From positions 45,597 through 109,596 of the forward strand of contig JBAYTZ010000012.1 of the NCBI GenBank assembly GCA_041675285.1: 64,000 nucleotides of DNA, read 5' to 3'. Position numbers and translations under genes: made by a program. Positions 50,229-59,392 of the stretch are shown piece after piece. The stretch comes from Candidatus Delongbacteria bacterium (GTDB taxonomy: Bacteria; CAIWAD01). The notes beneath the pieces are model-generated. The model had not been told where the DNA came from, ran no database searches, and worked only from the letters and a program-made list of their open reading frames with translations. Each line of letters opens with the position of its first letter. The first letter of the stretch is position 1.

Positions 50229-51233
50229 ATGAAGCCCCAGGAACGACAACTCACCCTGACCGCCTACCTCCACGCCCATCATTTCGGGCGCACGCTGGAG
50301 GAGATCCAGGCGGACATTCCGGATTACGGCCGGGGGGAATCCGGCCGCAAGAAGTTCCAGCGCGATCGCGCCGTGCTGCGCGAGCTGGGCTTGCCGCTGC
50401 GCTGCGTGGAACAGGAGGGCCTGACCGACGACGGCAACCTGCGCTACGTCTACCTGCTGGACCGCCGGGAGGTCTTCGCCCGCGGCCTGCGCCTGAGCCC
50501 CGCCGAGCAGCGCGGCCTGCTGGCGGTCTGCGACACGCTGATGGACCGGCCGGAGTTTCCCTTCGGCGACTGGGTGCGCTCCGCCCGCGACAAGCTGCTC
50601 TCCGCCCGCAGCGGCGCCCCGGTGGAGGAGGCCGTCAGCCGGCGCTTGCCGCCCCTTCCCGCATTGGGCGAAAAGGACGACCTCAGCGCGCTGGAGCCTG
50701 TGCTCAGCGCCCTGGAGCGCGGCGTCTGCCTGCGCTTCGAGTACCAGGGTCTGCACCACGACCGGCCGGAGCCGCGCACCGTGCATCCCTGGCGCCTGCT
50801 GGCCTGGCGCGGCACCTGGCTGCTGCGCGCCCACTGCGAGTTGCGCGGCGAACCGCGCAGTTTCCTCTTGCGGCGCATGCGCCGGCTCGAGCTGACCGCG
50901 GTACCGGCCCGCCCGGCGCCGGCGGAGATCGAATCCACGGGGCTCGCGGCCTGGGAGGTGGGGTTGGGCGAAGGGCCGGACGCCGTGGTGGACTTTGAGC
51001 CGGCGGTGGCCGAACTGGTGGAGCGCGGGCTGCTCAGCGTCACGCCCCCCTGCCGGTTGGAGCGCTTGGTGGACGGCCGTCTGCGCGCGACCCTGCCCGT
51101 GGAGGATCCGGCGGCCTTTTTCCGCTGGCTGCTGGGCTGGGGCCGCCAGGCCTGGCTGCGGGGGCCGGCGGCGCTGCAGGAGAAGTTGGCGGACTGGCTG
51201 GACCAGTCTCGGGGCGCGGGGAGGTCCGCATGA
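50229..51233 (+). CDS. WYL-domain transcriptional regulator, PafB-like
   Basis: The 334-aa protein has an N-terminal winged helix of the PafB type (QERQLTLTAYLHAHHFGRTLEEIQADIPDY, KKFQRDRAVLRELGLPL) and a middle WYL domain (LEPVLSALERGVCLRFEYQGL, RTVHPWRLLAWRGTWLLRAH), then a C-terminal WCX extension. In actinobacteria PafB and PafC together activate the DNA-damage response. Its stop overlaps the start of the PafC-like gene (ATGA). Confidence 0.85.
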   Translation: MKPQERQLTLTAYLHAHHFGRTLEEIQADIPDYGRGESGRKKFQRDRAVLRELGLPLRCVEQEGLTDDGNLRYVYLLDRREVFARGLRLSPAEQRGLLAVCDTLMDRPEFPFGDWVRSARDKLLSARSGAPVEEAVSRRLPPLPALGEKDDLSALEPVLSALERGVCLRFEYQGLHHDRPEPRTVHPWRLLAWRGTWLLRAHCELRGEPRSFLLRRMRRLELTAVPARPAPAEIESTGLAAWEVGLGEGPDAVVDFEPAVAELVERGLLSVTPPCRLERLVDGRLRATLPVEDPAAFFRWLLGWGRQAWLRGPAALQEKLADWLDQSRGAGRSA

Positions 51234-52198
51234 GCGCGAATCTGGATCTGCGGCAGATCCTCAACCTGCTGCCCCGCCTGGCCAAGCTGGACGGCCGGCC
51301 CGTGGAAGAGGCCTGCGCCGAGCTGGAGTTGAGCCGCGCGCAGCTCTTCCAGCTGGTGCAGAGCGCCAGCGCCCTGGCCTGGGGCGATCACGACGAGGGC
51401 GAGCTGCTGGACATCTGGGAGGAGGGCGGCCGGCTCTGGGTGCACACGGGCGGGCTCTTCGAACAGGTGGTGCGGCTGCTTCCGCCGGAACTGCTGGCAT
51501 TGCGATTGGGCGCCGCGCAATTGGCGGCCGCCGGGCTGGGTCGCGAACTGGATCTGGACGCCCTGCTGACGCGCATCGAGGGTGGCCTGGCGGGGGCGGA
51601 GCCCGGCGTGGCCGAGCGGCTGCGGCAACAGGTGGGCGCCCAGGCGGATCCGGCGCTGGACCCCGCCCTGCTGGAGCGCGTGCTGCTGGCCAGCCGGGAG
51701 CGGCGTCTGCTGCGCATCTGGTATTACAGCCGCAATTCCGATCGGCTACGGCCGCGGCTGGTGGAACCCTGGCGGCCCTTCCAGGAGGGCGGGCTCTGGT
51801 ATCTGCAGGCGCTGGACCGCGACCTGAACGCCGAGCGGATCTTTCGGCTGGACCGGATCGCCGAACTGCTGGTGCAGGACGAGAGCTTCGCCGAACCCCC
51901 GGCCGAGCGGTTGGCCCGGGCGAGCATCTACCCAGAGGACGGGGCCCGGCGCACCACGGCCCGCCTGACCGGCCCGCTGGCCCGCCTGGCCCGGGAGCAC
52001 GCATGGCCGGACACGCGCGAAGAGCCCGACGGCACCCTGCTGATGGAGATTGCCTACGCCGACAGCGACCCGCTGCTGCGCTACCTGCTGACCTGGGTGC
52101 CCAACGTGGTGGTGGAGGGCGCCGAGCTGCGCAGGGACTGGCTGGCCCTGCTGGACGAAATGCGCGTGCGGCACGGTGCGCCCGCGGGGGCGCCGTGA
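51230..52198 (+). CDS. WYL-domain transcriptional regulator, PafC-like
   Basis: The 322-aa protein is the second of a tandem WYL pair: the N-terminal helix-turn-helix DLRQILNLLPRLAKLDGRPVEEACAELELSRAQLFQ is followed by a WYL domain (LRIWYYSRNSDRLRPRLVEPWRPFQEGGLWYLQAL). The four-base overlap with the PafB-like gene implies a heteromeric regulator. WYL domains sense nucleic-acid or nucleotide ligands. Confidence 0.85.
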   Translation: MSANLDLRQILNLLPRLAKLDGRPVEEACAELELSRAQLFQLVQSASALAWGDHDEGELLDIWEEGGRLWVHTGGLFEQVVRLLPPELLALRLGAAQLAAAGLGRELDLDALLTRIEGGLAGAEPGVAERLRQQVGAQADPALDPALLERVLLASRERRLLRIWYYSRNSDRLRPRLVEPWRPFQEGGLWYLQALDRDLNAERIFRLDRIAELLVQDESFAEPPAERLARASIYPEDGARRTTARLTGPLARLAREHAWPDTREEPDGTLLMEIAYADSDPLLRYLLTWVPNVVVEGAELRRDWLALLDEMRVRHGAPAGAP

Positions 52199-52238
52199 GC
52201 CCCGGCGCCCCCCGCCCGGCCCGGGCCTCGGCCGCCCC

Positions 52239-53354
52239 ATGATGCGGTCCTTGGACAGCTTCCGGTTCTTCGCCTTCCTGGCGGTCTTCCTGTTTCATGC
52301 CGGCTGGCTGGACTGCGGCTATCTGGGCGTGCTGGCCTTCTTCGTGCTGTCCGGCTTCCTGCTCACGCCGATCCTGTTGAAGATGAAGGCGGGGCTGCCA
52401 CGCCGCGAGTACTTCCTGCACTTCTACGGCCGGCGCGCCCTGCGGATCTTCCCGCTCTACTACGCCTACCTGGGGTTGGCCGGACTGGCCGCGCTGCTGC
52501 TGCTGGGGCTGGGTCTGAGCCGGGACGCGGCCCTGCCGCTCTTCCTGCGCGAGTGGCCCTGGGCGGCGGGCTACGCCTACAACTTCTTCCACGCCGCCGC
52601 CAGCGCCGACGTGATTCCGCACTCCACCATCCTCTCGCACTTCTGGTCCCTTGCAGTGGAGGAGCAGTTCTATCTGGTCTGGCCCCTCTTCCTCTGGTGG
52701 GTGCCTGCCCGGCACACGCGCCGCGCGCTTTTGGGTATCGTGCTGGCCGGCCCCCTGCTGCGGGGTCTGACCTGGGCGCTGGCGAGCGCGGGCTGGCTGG
52801 GGGGACCCGGCGGCCGGCCGGATCTGGTGGTCTACCTGCTGCCCTGGTCCTCCCTGGACGCCTTCGCCATCGGCGGTTGGCTGGCCTTGCGCCGGGAGGC
52901 GCTGCCCAGCTGGTCTCCCTGGGCCGGGCTGGGCGCCGTGCTGGGCCTGGGTCTGCTCGCCGGGGTGCCCGCAGGATTCCCCGCCTGGACCAGCCTGGGG
53001 TATCCGGCCTTCATGGGCCAGGCCGGCCAGGCCGTCTGGGGCTACTCGGCGCTGGCCGTCGCCTGCGGCCTGGTGCTGCACGCCCTGCGCCGCGGGGCCT
53101 TCCTGCCGCGCCTGTTCGCGCTGGCGCCGCTGCAGTACCTGGGGAAGATCAGCTACGGGCTCTACGTCTTCCACTACCCGCTGATGGCCTTGACCAACCG
53201 CGCCTGCGGACACAGCGCGCCCGGACCCGGCCGGATCCTGCTCATGCTGGCGCTGACCATCGCCGTCAGCGCCGCCAGCTACGAGTGGTTTGAGAAGCGC
53301 TTCCTGGCACTCAAGGATCGCTGGTTTCCCACGCGCGCCGGCGCACAGAGTTGA
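52239..53354 (+). CDS. Acyltransferase family 3 membrane protein (OafA/YrhL-like)
   Basis: The 371-aa multi-helix membrane protein starts MMRSLDSFRFFAFLAVFLFHA with the catalytic-type His in 'LFHAGW', then FYGRRALRIFPLYY and SLAVEEQFYLVWPLF, all signatures of acyltransferase-3 enzymes that O-acetylate sugars of surface polysaccharides or peptidoglycan. ATG 52239 (or 52242) is used. Its substrate is unknown. Confidence 0.88.
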   Translation: MMRSLDSFRFFAFLAVFLFHAGWLDCGYLGVLAFFVLSGFLLTPILLKMKAGLPRREYFLHFYGRRALRIFPLYYAYLGLAGLAALLLLGLGLSRDAALPLFLREWPWAAGYAYNFFHAAASADVIPHSTILSHFWSLAVEEQFYLVWPLFLWWVPARHTRRALLGIVLAGPLLRGLTWALASAGWLGGPGGRPDLVVYLLPWSSLDAFAIGGWLALRREALPSWSPWAGLGAVLGLGLLAGVPAGFPAWTSLGYPAFMGQAGQAVWGYSALAVACGLVLHALRRGAFLPRLFALAPLQYLGKISYGLYVFHYPLMALTNRACGHSAPGPGRILLMLALTIAVSAASYEWFEKRFLALKDRWFPTRAGAQS

Positions 53355-53368
53355 GAAAGGACCCTGGC

Positions 53369-53980
53369 ATGAAGTCGGAGTTTGACGAGCAGGCCCGGGA
53401 CTGGGATGAGGATCTCCAGCGCCAGGCGCGCACCCGGGCCGTGGCGGAGGCCCTGCGGCCCCACCTGGGGACGGGAGCCGGTTTGCGGGCGCTGGAACTG
53501 GGCTGCGGCACGGGCGCGCTCAGTTTCGCCCTGTTACCGCTTTTGGGCGAGGTCACGCTGGCGGACAATTCCGCCGGCATGCTTGAAGTCTTGCAGGAAA
53601 AGATCGGGCAACTCGGCGCGGGCGGGCGGATGCGCGTGCTGCCGCTGGACCTGGAGCACGAAGCGCCGCCGGCTGCGGCCTTCGACCTGCTCTACACGCA
53701 GATGACGCTGCATCATCTCGTGGACGTGCCCGCTGCCCTGGGCCGCTGCCACGCGGCCCTCCGCCCGGGCGGCCGGCTGTTCATCGTGGATCTGGATTCC
53801 GAGGACGGTGGCTTTCATGGTCCCGAATTCACGGGCCATCAGGGCTTTGAACGCCGGGAGCTCGAGCAATGGGCTCGGCAGGCGGGCTTTGTCCAGGCCG
53901 AGTTCAGCACGGTCTTCATCATGCACAAAGGCGGGCGCGAGTACCCGCTCTTCCTGGCTGTCCTGACCCGGGCGACCTGA
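53369..53980 (+). CDS. Class I SAM-dependent methyltransferase
   Basis: The 203-aa methyltransferase has motif I ALELGCGTGALSFAL, LADNSAGML and LLYTQMTLHHLVDVPAALGRCHAALRPGGRLFIVDL, typical of the Methyltransf_11 family. Its substrate is not predictable. ATG 53369 lies eight bases after AAAGGA. Confidence 0.85.
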   Translation: MKSEFDEQARDWDEDLQRQARTRAVAEALRPHLGTGAGLRALELGCGTGALSFALLPLLGEVTLADNSAGMLEVLQEKIGQLGAGGRMRVLPLDLEHEAPPAAAFDLLYTQMTLHHLVDVPAALGRCHAALRPGGRLFIVDLDSEDGGFHGPEFTGHQGFERRELEQWARQAGFVQAEFSTVFIMHKGGREYPLFLAVLTRAT

Positions 53981-54014
53981 TCCGCCACCGCCTGCGGAGC
54001 TGCTGGCGCGGCGG

Positions 54015-55178
54015 TCAGGAGTAGCTGGCGATTCCCGTCACCGCCTGACCCAGCACCAGCGTGTGGATGTCGTGTGTGCCCTCGTAGGTGTAGACGCTCT
54101 CCAGATTCAGCATGTGCCGCCCCGTCTGGTACTCCAGGCTGATGCCGTTGGCCCCCAGCATGGCCCGACAGCTGCGCGCCACGTCCAGCGCCATAGCCAC
54201 GTTGTGGCGCTTGGCCAGGCTGATCTGCGCGGGCGTCACCTTGCCCTCGTCCTTGAGCTGACCCAGCCGCAGCGCGATGGCCTGGGCCGCCGTGATGGCC
54301 GTCAGCATCTCGGCGAACTTGGCCTGCTGCAGCTGGAAGGAGGCCAGCGGCCGGTCGAACTGGCGGCGCTCCTGCTGGTACTGCAGGGCCTCGTCGAAGC
54401 AGGCCTGGGCGGCGCCCACGGCTCCCCAGGCGATGCCGTAGCGCGCCTGGTTGAGGCACGAGAGGGGACCCTTCAGCCCTTCCACGCCGGGCAAGAGGGC
54501 CGACTTGGGCAGGCGCACATCCTGGAAGACCAGTTCGCTGGTGACGCTGGCCCGCAGGCTGAATTTGTGCTTCTGCAGCGGCGCCGTGAAGCCCGGCGTG
54601 CCGCGCTCCACCAGAAAGCCGCGCACCGCGCCGTCCAGCTTGGCCCAGACCACGGCCACGTCGGCCACACTGCCGTTGGTGATCCACATCTTGGCGCCGT
54701 TGAGCAGATAGTGGTCGCCTTTGTCCTCGGCCCGGGTTTCCATCCCGCCAGGATCGCTGCCATGGTCGGGCTCCGTCAGCCCGAAGCAGCCGATGGCCTC
54801 GCCCCGAGCCAGGCGCGGCAGCCAGTGATCCTGCTGCTCGCGGCTGCCGAAGCGCCAGATCGGGTACATGACCAGCCCGCTCTGCACGGAGAGGAAACTG
54901 CGCAGGCCGCTGTCGCCGCGCTCCAGTTCGCGATTGATCAGGCCGTAGGCCGTGTGGCTCAGGCCCGCGCAGCCCCAGCCGTCCAGCGTGGCGCCGAACA
55001 GCCCCAGCGCGCCCATCTCCCGGGCGAGTTCCAGCGGGAAGCGGTCCTGCTCAAAGCAGTCGGACACCAGCGGCAGGAAGCGCTCGCCCACCCAGCGGCG
55101 CACCTCCAGGGCCACGGCCAGCTCCTCCTCGCGGAGCAGTGAATCGAAGGAATAGAAGTCGAGGGCCTTGTAGGACAT
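54015..55178 (-). CDS. Acyl-CoA dehydrogenase, glutaryl-CoA dehydrogenase-like
   Basis: The 387-aa flavoprotein has the FAD/substrate motifs GCFGLTEPDHGSDPGGMET and YLLNGAKMWITNGSVADV, and the catalytic Glu in TYEGTHDIHTLVLGQAVTG, which with GWGCAGLSHTAYGLINRELERGDSGLRSFLSVQSGLV matches the glutaryl-CoA dehydrogenase group. It would oxidise glutaryl-CoA to crotonyl-CoA (lysine/aromatic breakdown) or a similar acyl-CoA. ATG 55178 follows GGGAGA. The 11-bp repeat array lies 150 bases upstream of its start. Confidence 0.92.
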   Translation of the reverse strand: MSYKALDFYSFDSLLREEELAVALEVRRWVGERFLPLVSDCFEQDRFPLELAREMGALGLFGATLDGWGCAGLSHTAYGLINRELERGDSGLRSFLSVQSGLVMYPIWRFGSREQQDHWLPRLARGEAIGCFGLTEPDHGSDPGGMETRAEDKGDHYLLNGAKMWITNGSVADVAVVWAKLDGAVRGFLVERGTPGFTAPLQKHKFSLRASVTSELVFQDVRLPKSALLPGVEGLKGPLSCLNQARYGIAWGAVGAAQACFDEALQYQQERRQFDRPLASFQLQQAKFAEMLTAITAAQAIALRLGQLKDEGKVTPAQISLAKRHNVAMALDVARSCRAMLGANGISLEYQTGRHMLNLESVYTYEGTHDIHTLVLGQAVTGIASYS

Positions 55179-55328
55179 GGTGTCTCCCGGGTTGGACAGG
55201 GGGCGCAATCTATCAACCAAGGCAGGAAGCTCCACCTCGGGCGCCCCGGCGATTGTGTCCCCGGCGGTGGACAATCCCCGTCCGCGTTGGATCTGGAACG
55301 GGCGGGTGGGTGGACGGCTGGACGGTGC

Positions 55329-55603
55329 TCTGACACCGGCCTGGCACCGGTCTGGCACTGGTCTGGCACCGGCCTGGCACCGGCCTGGCACTGGCCTGGC
55401 ACCGGTCTGGCACCGGTCTGGCACTGGCCTGGCACTGGCCTGGCACTGGTCTGGCACCGGCCTGGCACCGGCCTGGCACTAGCCTGGCACTGGCCTGGCA
55501 CTGGCCTGGCACCGGTCTGGCACCGGTCTGGCACTGGCCTGGCACCGGCCTGGCACTGGCCTGGCACCGGCCTGGCACTGGTCTGGCACCGGCCTGGCAC
55601 CGG
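55329..55603 (+). repeat. 25-copy, 11-bp tandem repeat array
   Basis: Exactly 25 units of [C/T]CTGGCAC[C/T]GG, in perfect 11-base register (275 bases), fill the gap between the acyl-CoA dehydrogenase (leftward) and the histidine kinase (rightward). Position 1 and position 9 alternate between C and T; two other units carry a single A change (units 1 and 14). The unit series CT-CC-TC-TT occurs twice, ten units apart. Because three units contain no stop in any frame, all six frames are open through the array, which produces spurious long frames; it is treated as non-coding. Flanking sequence on either side (55179-55328, 55604-55660) shows no gene. Confidence 0.95.
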
Positions 55604-55660
55604 GCGGTCTTGCCCCATCCCGTTGCAGGTGATATGCTTCCAGCAGAAGAGGAGGCGGTC

Positions 55661-56806
55661 TTGATCAAGAGTGGGCGGGTCCGGCAGCGCATTCCCCTGG
55701 TGATCTCCGTGGGCATCATGGTGCTGGCTCTGGCTCAGTCCGTCTGGTGGATGGTGTACCAGGTGGGGGAGGGCGGGCGCCGCCGGGACCTGGAGTTGCG
55801 CGTCCTGGAGGAGCGGGCCAGCCTGGCCGAGCGCGAACTGCAGGCCGTGGGCCGGCCGCTCAGCCCGGCGGAACAGACCCGGCTGCTGGCGCGCTTTCCC
55901 GGACTCTCGCTGATGGCCGCCGAGGAGTCCGTCACGGGCCTGAGCCCGGTCGTAGGCAGCGCGGCCATTCGTCTGGCCTGGGCGGAGCACAACCGCCGCA
56001 CACGCATGTTCCTGCTGGAGGGCGCCTTTTTCACGCTGCTGCTGCTGGCCGGAATTTGGGTGCAGATCAACACGCACCAGCGACTCAGCGAGGCTGTGCG
56101 CCAGCAGTCCAACTTCATCAGCGGCGTGACCCACGAGCTGAAATCTCCCCTCACCTCCATCCGCCTCTATGCCGAGCTGCTGGAGAACGAGACCATCAAG
56201 CCCGAGGCCCGGCTGCGCGGGGCGGCGGTGATCCGCGAGGAGACGGACCGCCTGTCCAATCTGGTGGAGCAGATCCTGCGCGCCCGGGCGCTGGAAGCCC
56301 GCGACATGCGCCTGGAACCCCAGCAGCTGGAGCTGGGCGCCTGGCTGGGAGAGCGGGTGGAGGCGTTGCGGGCCCGCCTGCGCGCCCACGACCGCGAGTT
56401 GATCCTGGAAGAGGGGCTGGACGGCGCCCTCCCGCCCGGCTGGGTGCTGGCCGACCCCGAGGCCCTGGACCTGGTGTTGGGCAACCTGCTGGACAACGCC
56501 GTCAAGTATTCGCCCAAGGCCAGCGCCGTGCGGTTGGGGCTGCGCATGCAGCGCCACTGGGCCGAGTTCTGGGTCGCCGACCAGGGCGTGGGCTTTCACG
56601 CCGAAGAGAGCCGCCGGCTCTTCGACCGCTTCTACCGCGGCGGCAACGAGCTCACCCGCCGCACCAAGGGGACGGGCCTGGGTCTGTACCTTGTGCGGGA
56701 ATTCGTGGAGGCCATGGCGGGCCGGGTGATCGCCGAGAGCGACGGTCCCGGCCGCGGAGCCCGCTTCACCGTGGTGCTGCCCCTGCAGCGCAAGCGAAAG
56801 GCCTGA
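55661..56806 (+). CDS. Membrane sensor histidine kinase
   Basis: The ~381-aa kinase has an N-terminal helix (IPLVISVGIMVLALAQSVWW), an extracytoplasmic coiled-coil part, a second helix (EGAFFTLLLLAGIWVQI), the HisKA site VTHELKSPLTSIRLYAELL (phospho-His in THELKSP) and an HATPase domain (GNLLDNAVKYSP, GVGFHAEE, GTGLGLYLVREF). TTG 55661 after GAGGAGG is the likely start; ATG 55634 is an alternative. One base separates it from the response regulator. Its promoter must lie next to or in the tandem array. Confidence 0.9.
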   Translation: MIKSGRVRQRIPLVISVGIMVLALAQSVWWMVYQVGEGGRRRDLELRVLEERASLAERELQAVGRPLSPAEQTRLLARFPGLSLMAAEESVTGLSPVVGSAAIRLAWAEHNRRTRMFLLEGAFFTLLLLAGIWVQINTHQRLSEAVRQQSNFISGVTHELKSPLTSIRLYAELLENETIKPEARLRGAAVIREETDRLSNLVEQILRARALEARDMRLEPQQLELGAWLGERVEALRARLRAHDRELILEEGLDGALPPGWVLADPEALDLVLGNLLDNAVKYSPKASAVRLGLRMQRHWAEFWVADQGVGFHAEESRRLFDRFYRGGNELTRRTKGTGLGLYLVREFVEAMAGRVIAESDGPGRGARFTVVLPLQRKRKA

Positions 56807-56807
56807 G

Positions 56808-57515
56808 ATGGCGCGCATACTCATCGTGGAGGACGAGGAGCACATCGCCGAGGCACTGCAGTTGAACCTGGAGGCCGCCGGGCACGAGTGCCGCGTGGTG
56901 GACAACGGAGACACGGCGCTGCGCGTGATCCTCGAGGCCGGCTCCGAGCTGGTGCTGCTGGACGTGATGCTGCCGGGGCTGGACGGCTTCGAGGTCTGCC
57001 GCCGAGCCCGCGAGCAGGGCGCCCGGCTGCCCATCCTCTTCCTCACGGCCAAGGACCTGGAGAGCGACCGCCTGTTGGGCCTGGAACTGGGCGGCGACGA
57101 CTACCTCACCAAACCTTTCAGCATGCGCGAACTGCTGGCCCGCATCGACGTGATGCTGCGCCGGCAGTCCTGGTACCTGGCGCCGCCGCCCTCGGGTGAC
57201 ACGCTGACCTTCGGCGGGCACGAGGTGAACTTCGACAGCTACGAGGCGCGCCTGGCCGGCGGCGAGCGCGTGCGCCTGACCCAGAAGGAATGCATGCTGC
57301 TCAAGCTGCTGGCCGAGAAGGACGGACTGGTGGTGGAGCGCGCCGAGATCCTGGACCGCATCTGGGGCTACGAGAACTACCCCTCCACGCGCACCGTGGA
57401 CAACCTGGTGCTCCATCTGCGCAAGTACTTCGAGCCGGATCCCTCGGAGCCCCGACACTTCCTCTCCGTCTACCGCGTGGGCTATCGCTTCATCCGCAAC
57501 CCTGACCAAGCCTAG
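56808..57515 (+). CDS. OmpR-family response regulator
   Basis: The 235-aa protein has a receiver domain (phospho-Asp52 in ELVLLDVMLPGLDGFEV, Lys in GGDDYLTKPFS) and a C-terminal winged helix (RLTQKECMLLKLLAEKDGLVVERAEILDRIWGYENYPSTRTVDNLVLHLRKYFE). It is the cognate partner of the kinase one base upstream. The dsbD gene follows after eight bases and may be in the same operon. Confidence 0.93.
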   Translation: MARILIVEDEEHIAEALQLNLEAAGHECRVVDNGDTALRVILEAGSELVLLDVMLPGLDGFEVCRRAREQGARLPILFLTAKDLESDRLLGLELGGDDYLTKPFSMRELLARIDVMLRRQSWYLAPPPSGDTLTFGGHEVNFDSYEARLAGGERVRLTQKECMLLKLLAEKDGLVVERAEILDRIWGYENYPSTRTVDNLVLHLRKYFEPDPSEPRHFLSVYRVGYRFIRNPDQA

Positions 57516-57523
57516 GAGACGCC

Positions 57524-59389
57524 ATGCGTCAGCATCCATTCGGGCGGTTTGTCCGCCTCCTCGTCGGACTCGGGGCCCTGTTGCCGATCCTGGCGCTGGC
57601 CGGACCCAGCCCGGCTGCGCCCGCCGCCTTCGATCCGGCCAAAGCCGTGGAGGTGGAGGCCCTGCTCTCCCATGACCGGGTGGCGCCCGGGCAGGAGGTC
57701 CGGGTGGCCGTGGTCTTCCACGTGCCCAAGGGCTACCACATCACGGACCGCAAGTACGAGATGTTCTACGTCGAGGCGGACACCACCGAGTTCCTGCGGC
57801 TGGACAAGCTGGTCTATCCCAAAGGCGTGACGGAGCACGAAGAGCAGGTCTATCGCGGTGACGTGACCGTGACCGGGCTGCTGAACCTCAAGCCCGGCGC
57901 CGCCGACACCCTGGAGTGGAAGATCCGCGCCGGCTACCAGATCTGCAGCGAGACCGGCGACCTGACCTGCTACATGCCGGTGGACAAGGAGCTGACGCTG
58001 CGCGTCCCCGTGGGCACGGCGCCCGCGGAGGCCGCCCCGCAGAATGCCGAAGTCTTCGGCGCGCCGGCGGCCACGGCGGCGGCGGGATCGGCTGCGGATT
58101 CCGCCCAGGCGGTGGCCGCGCCCCGCGCGGGCCTGGAGGGCCGCCTGCAGGACGCGCTGGAGAAGGGCAGCTGGATGGCCTTTCTGCTGGTCTTTCTGGG
58201 GGGCGTGCTCTCCAGCCTGACGCCCTGCGTCTACCCGGTCATCCCCATCACCATCTCCTTCATCGGCGCACGCAGCAAGGGCCGCCTGCACGGCTTCGTG
58301 CAGTCGCTGTTCTTCGTGGCCGGCATGGCGCTGGTCTACTCGGCGCTGGGCCTGGCGGCCGCGCTGGGCGGCGGCTCCTTCGGCGCCATCGGGCAGTCGC
58401 CCGTGGTCCAGGCGGTCATCGCGGGGATCTTCCTGATCTTCGCCGCCAGCATGTTCGGCGCCTTCGAGATGCAGCTGCCCTCTTCGATTTCCGCCAAGCT
58501 CCAAAGTGGCGACAAGTCCGGCCCGCTGGGCGCCGTCCTGATGGGCGCGATCACGGGCTTCATCGCCGCCCCCTGCGTCGGCCCGATCATCGTCACGCTG
58601 CTGGTGTTCATCGCCGCCACGCAAAATCTGATGCTCGGCTTCTTCCTCATGTTGAGCTACGCGCTGGGCATGGGCGTGCTTTTCTTGCTGATTGGAACCT
58701 TCGCCGGGGCGCTCAACAGCCTGCCCGGCGCCGGCAGCTGGATGGAGACCGTGAAGAAGTTCTTCGGCGTTGTGATGGTGGCCATGGCCGTCTATTTCCT
58801 GCGCGATCTGCTCCCGGGCAGCTGGCTGCCCTGGCTCGCCGGCGCCGGGCTGGTGATCTTCGGCGTGTTCACGGGTGCCTTTGATCCGGTGGACGAGGAC
58901 AGCGAGACCCCGCGCAAGTTGTTCAAGGCGCTGGGCTGGGTGGCCCTGCTCATCGGCGCGCGCTTCCTGCTCTTCGGGTTCGGCGCGGCGCTGCCAGCGG
59001 GCAGCGTGGCTCCGCAGGCAAAGGCGGAACTCAGCTGGGAGGTCAGCTCGCCGGACGCGGATCGCCACGCGGATCTGCTGGCCGCGGCGGCCGCGGAGGG
59101 CAAGCCGGTCATCGTCGATTTCTGGGCCACCTGGTGCGCCCAGTGCAAGGAATTGGACCACAAGACGTGGACAGATCCCGCGGTTTTCGAGGCCGGGCAG
59201 CGCTTCCAGCGCGTGAAGATGGACATGACCCAGTCGGAGACGGAGTGGGCCAAGGCGCAGAACACGGCCTTCGGCGTGGTGGGCATGCCCACGGTGATTT
59301 TCTACGACAGCCAGGGCCAGGAAGTGACGCGCTTCGTGGGGTTCCAGGAACCGGCCAAGGTGCTGGAAATCCTGCAGGGCGTGCAGTAG
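57524..59389 (+). CDS. dsbD: Thiol:disulfide interchange protein DsbD
   Basis: DsbD passes electrons from cytoplasmic thioredoxin across the membrane to periplasmic thiol systems. The 621-aa protein has a signal peptide, an N-terminal DsbD-alpha domain with a Cys pair in YQICSETGDLTCYMP, eight membrane helices with the conserved Cys-Pro pairs LSSLTPCVYPVIPITISF and IAAPCVGPIIVTLLV, and a C-terminal thioredoxin domain with WCAQC. It follows a two-component system and may be its target. ATG 57524 has AGGAGA close upstream. Confidence 0.92.
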   Translation: MRQHPFGRFVRLLVGLGALLPILALAGPSPAAPAAFDPAKAVEVEALLSHDRVAPGQEVRVAVVFHVPKGYHITDRKYEMFYVEADTTEFLRLDKLVYPKGVTEHEEQVYRGDVTVTGLLNLKPGAADTLEWKIRAGYQICSETGDLTCYMPVDKELTLRVPVGTAPAEAAPQNAEVFGAPAATAAAGSAADSAQAVAAPRAGLEGRLQDALEKGSWMAFLLVFLGGVLSSLTPCVYPVIPITISFIGARSKGRLHGFVQSLFFVAGMALVYSALGLAAALGGGSFGAIGQSPVVQAVIAGIFLIFAASMFGAFEMQLPSSISAKLQSGDKSGPLGAVLMGAITGFIAAPCVGPIIVTLLVFIAATQNLMLGFFLMLSYALGMGVLFLLIGTFAGALNSLPGAGSWMETVKKFFGVVMVAMAVYFLRDLLPGSWLPWLAGAGLVIFGVFTGAFDPVDEDSETPRKLFKALGWVALLIGARFLLFGFGAALPAGSVAPQAKAELSWEVSSPDADRHADLLAAAAAEGKPVIVDFWATWCAQCKELDHKTWTDPAVFEAGQRFQRVKMDMTQSETEWAKAQNTAFGVVGMPTVIFYDSQGQEVTRFVGFQEPAKVLEILQGVQ

Positions 59390-59392
59390 GGC

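Noticed and set aside
55329..55603. Reading the repeated TGGCAC as sigma-54 (-24) promoter elements
   Set aside because: No TTGC-type -12 element occurs at the required distance from any unit; the nearest TTGCC (about 55610) has wrong spacing.
55329..55603. CRISPR array
   Set aside because: Units are 11 bases with no spacers; no cas genes are in the window.
54015..57052. Very long open frames on both strands across the tandem array (Gly-Thr-Gly-Leu-Ala-Pro and Arg-Pro-Val-Pro-Gly repeats)
   Set aside because: They arise because an 11-base unit without stops keeps all frames open; they overlap real genes and lack starts with ribosome-binding sites.
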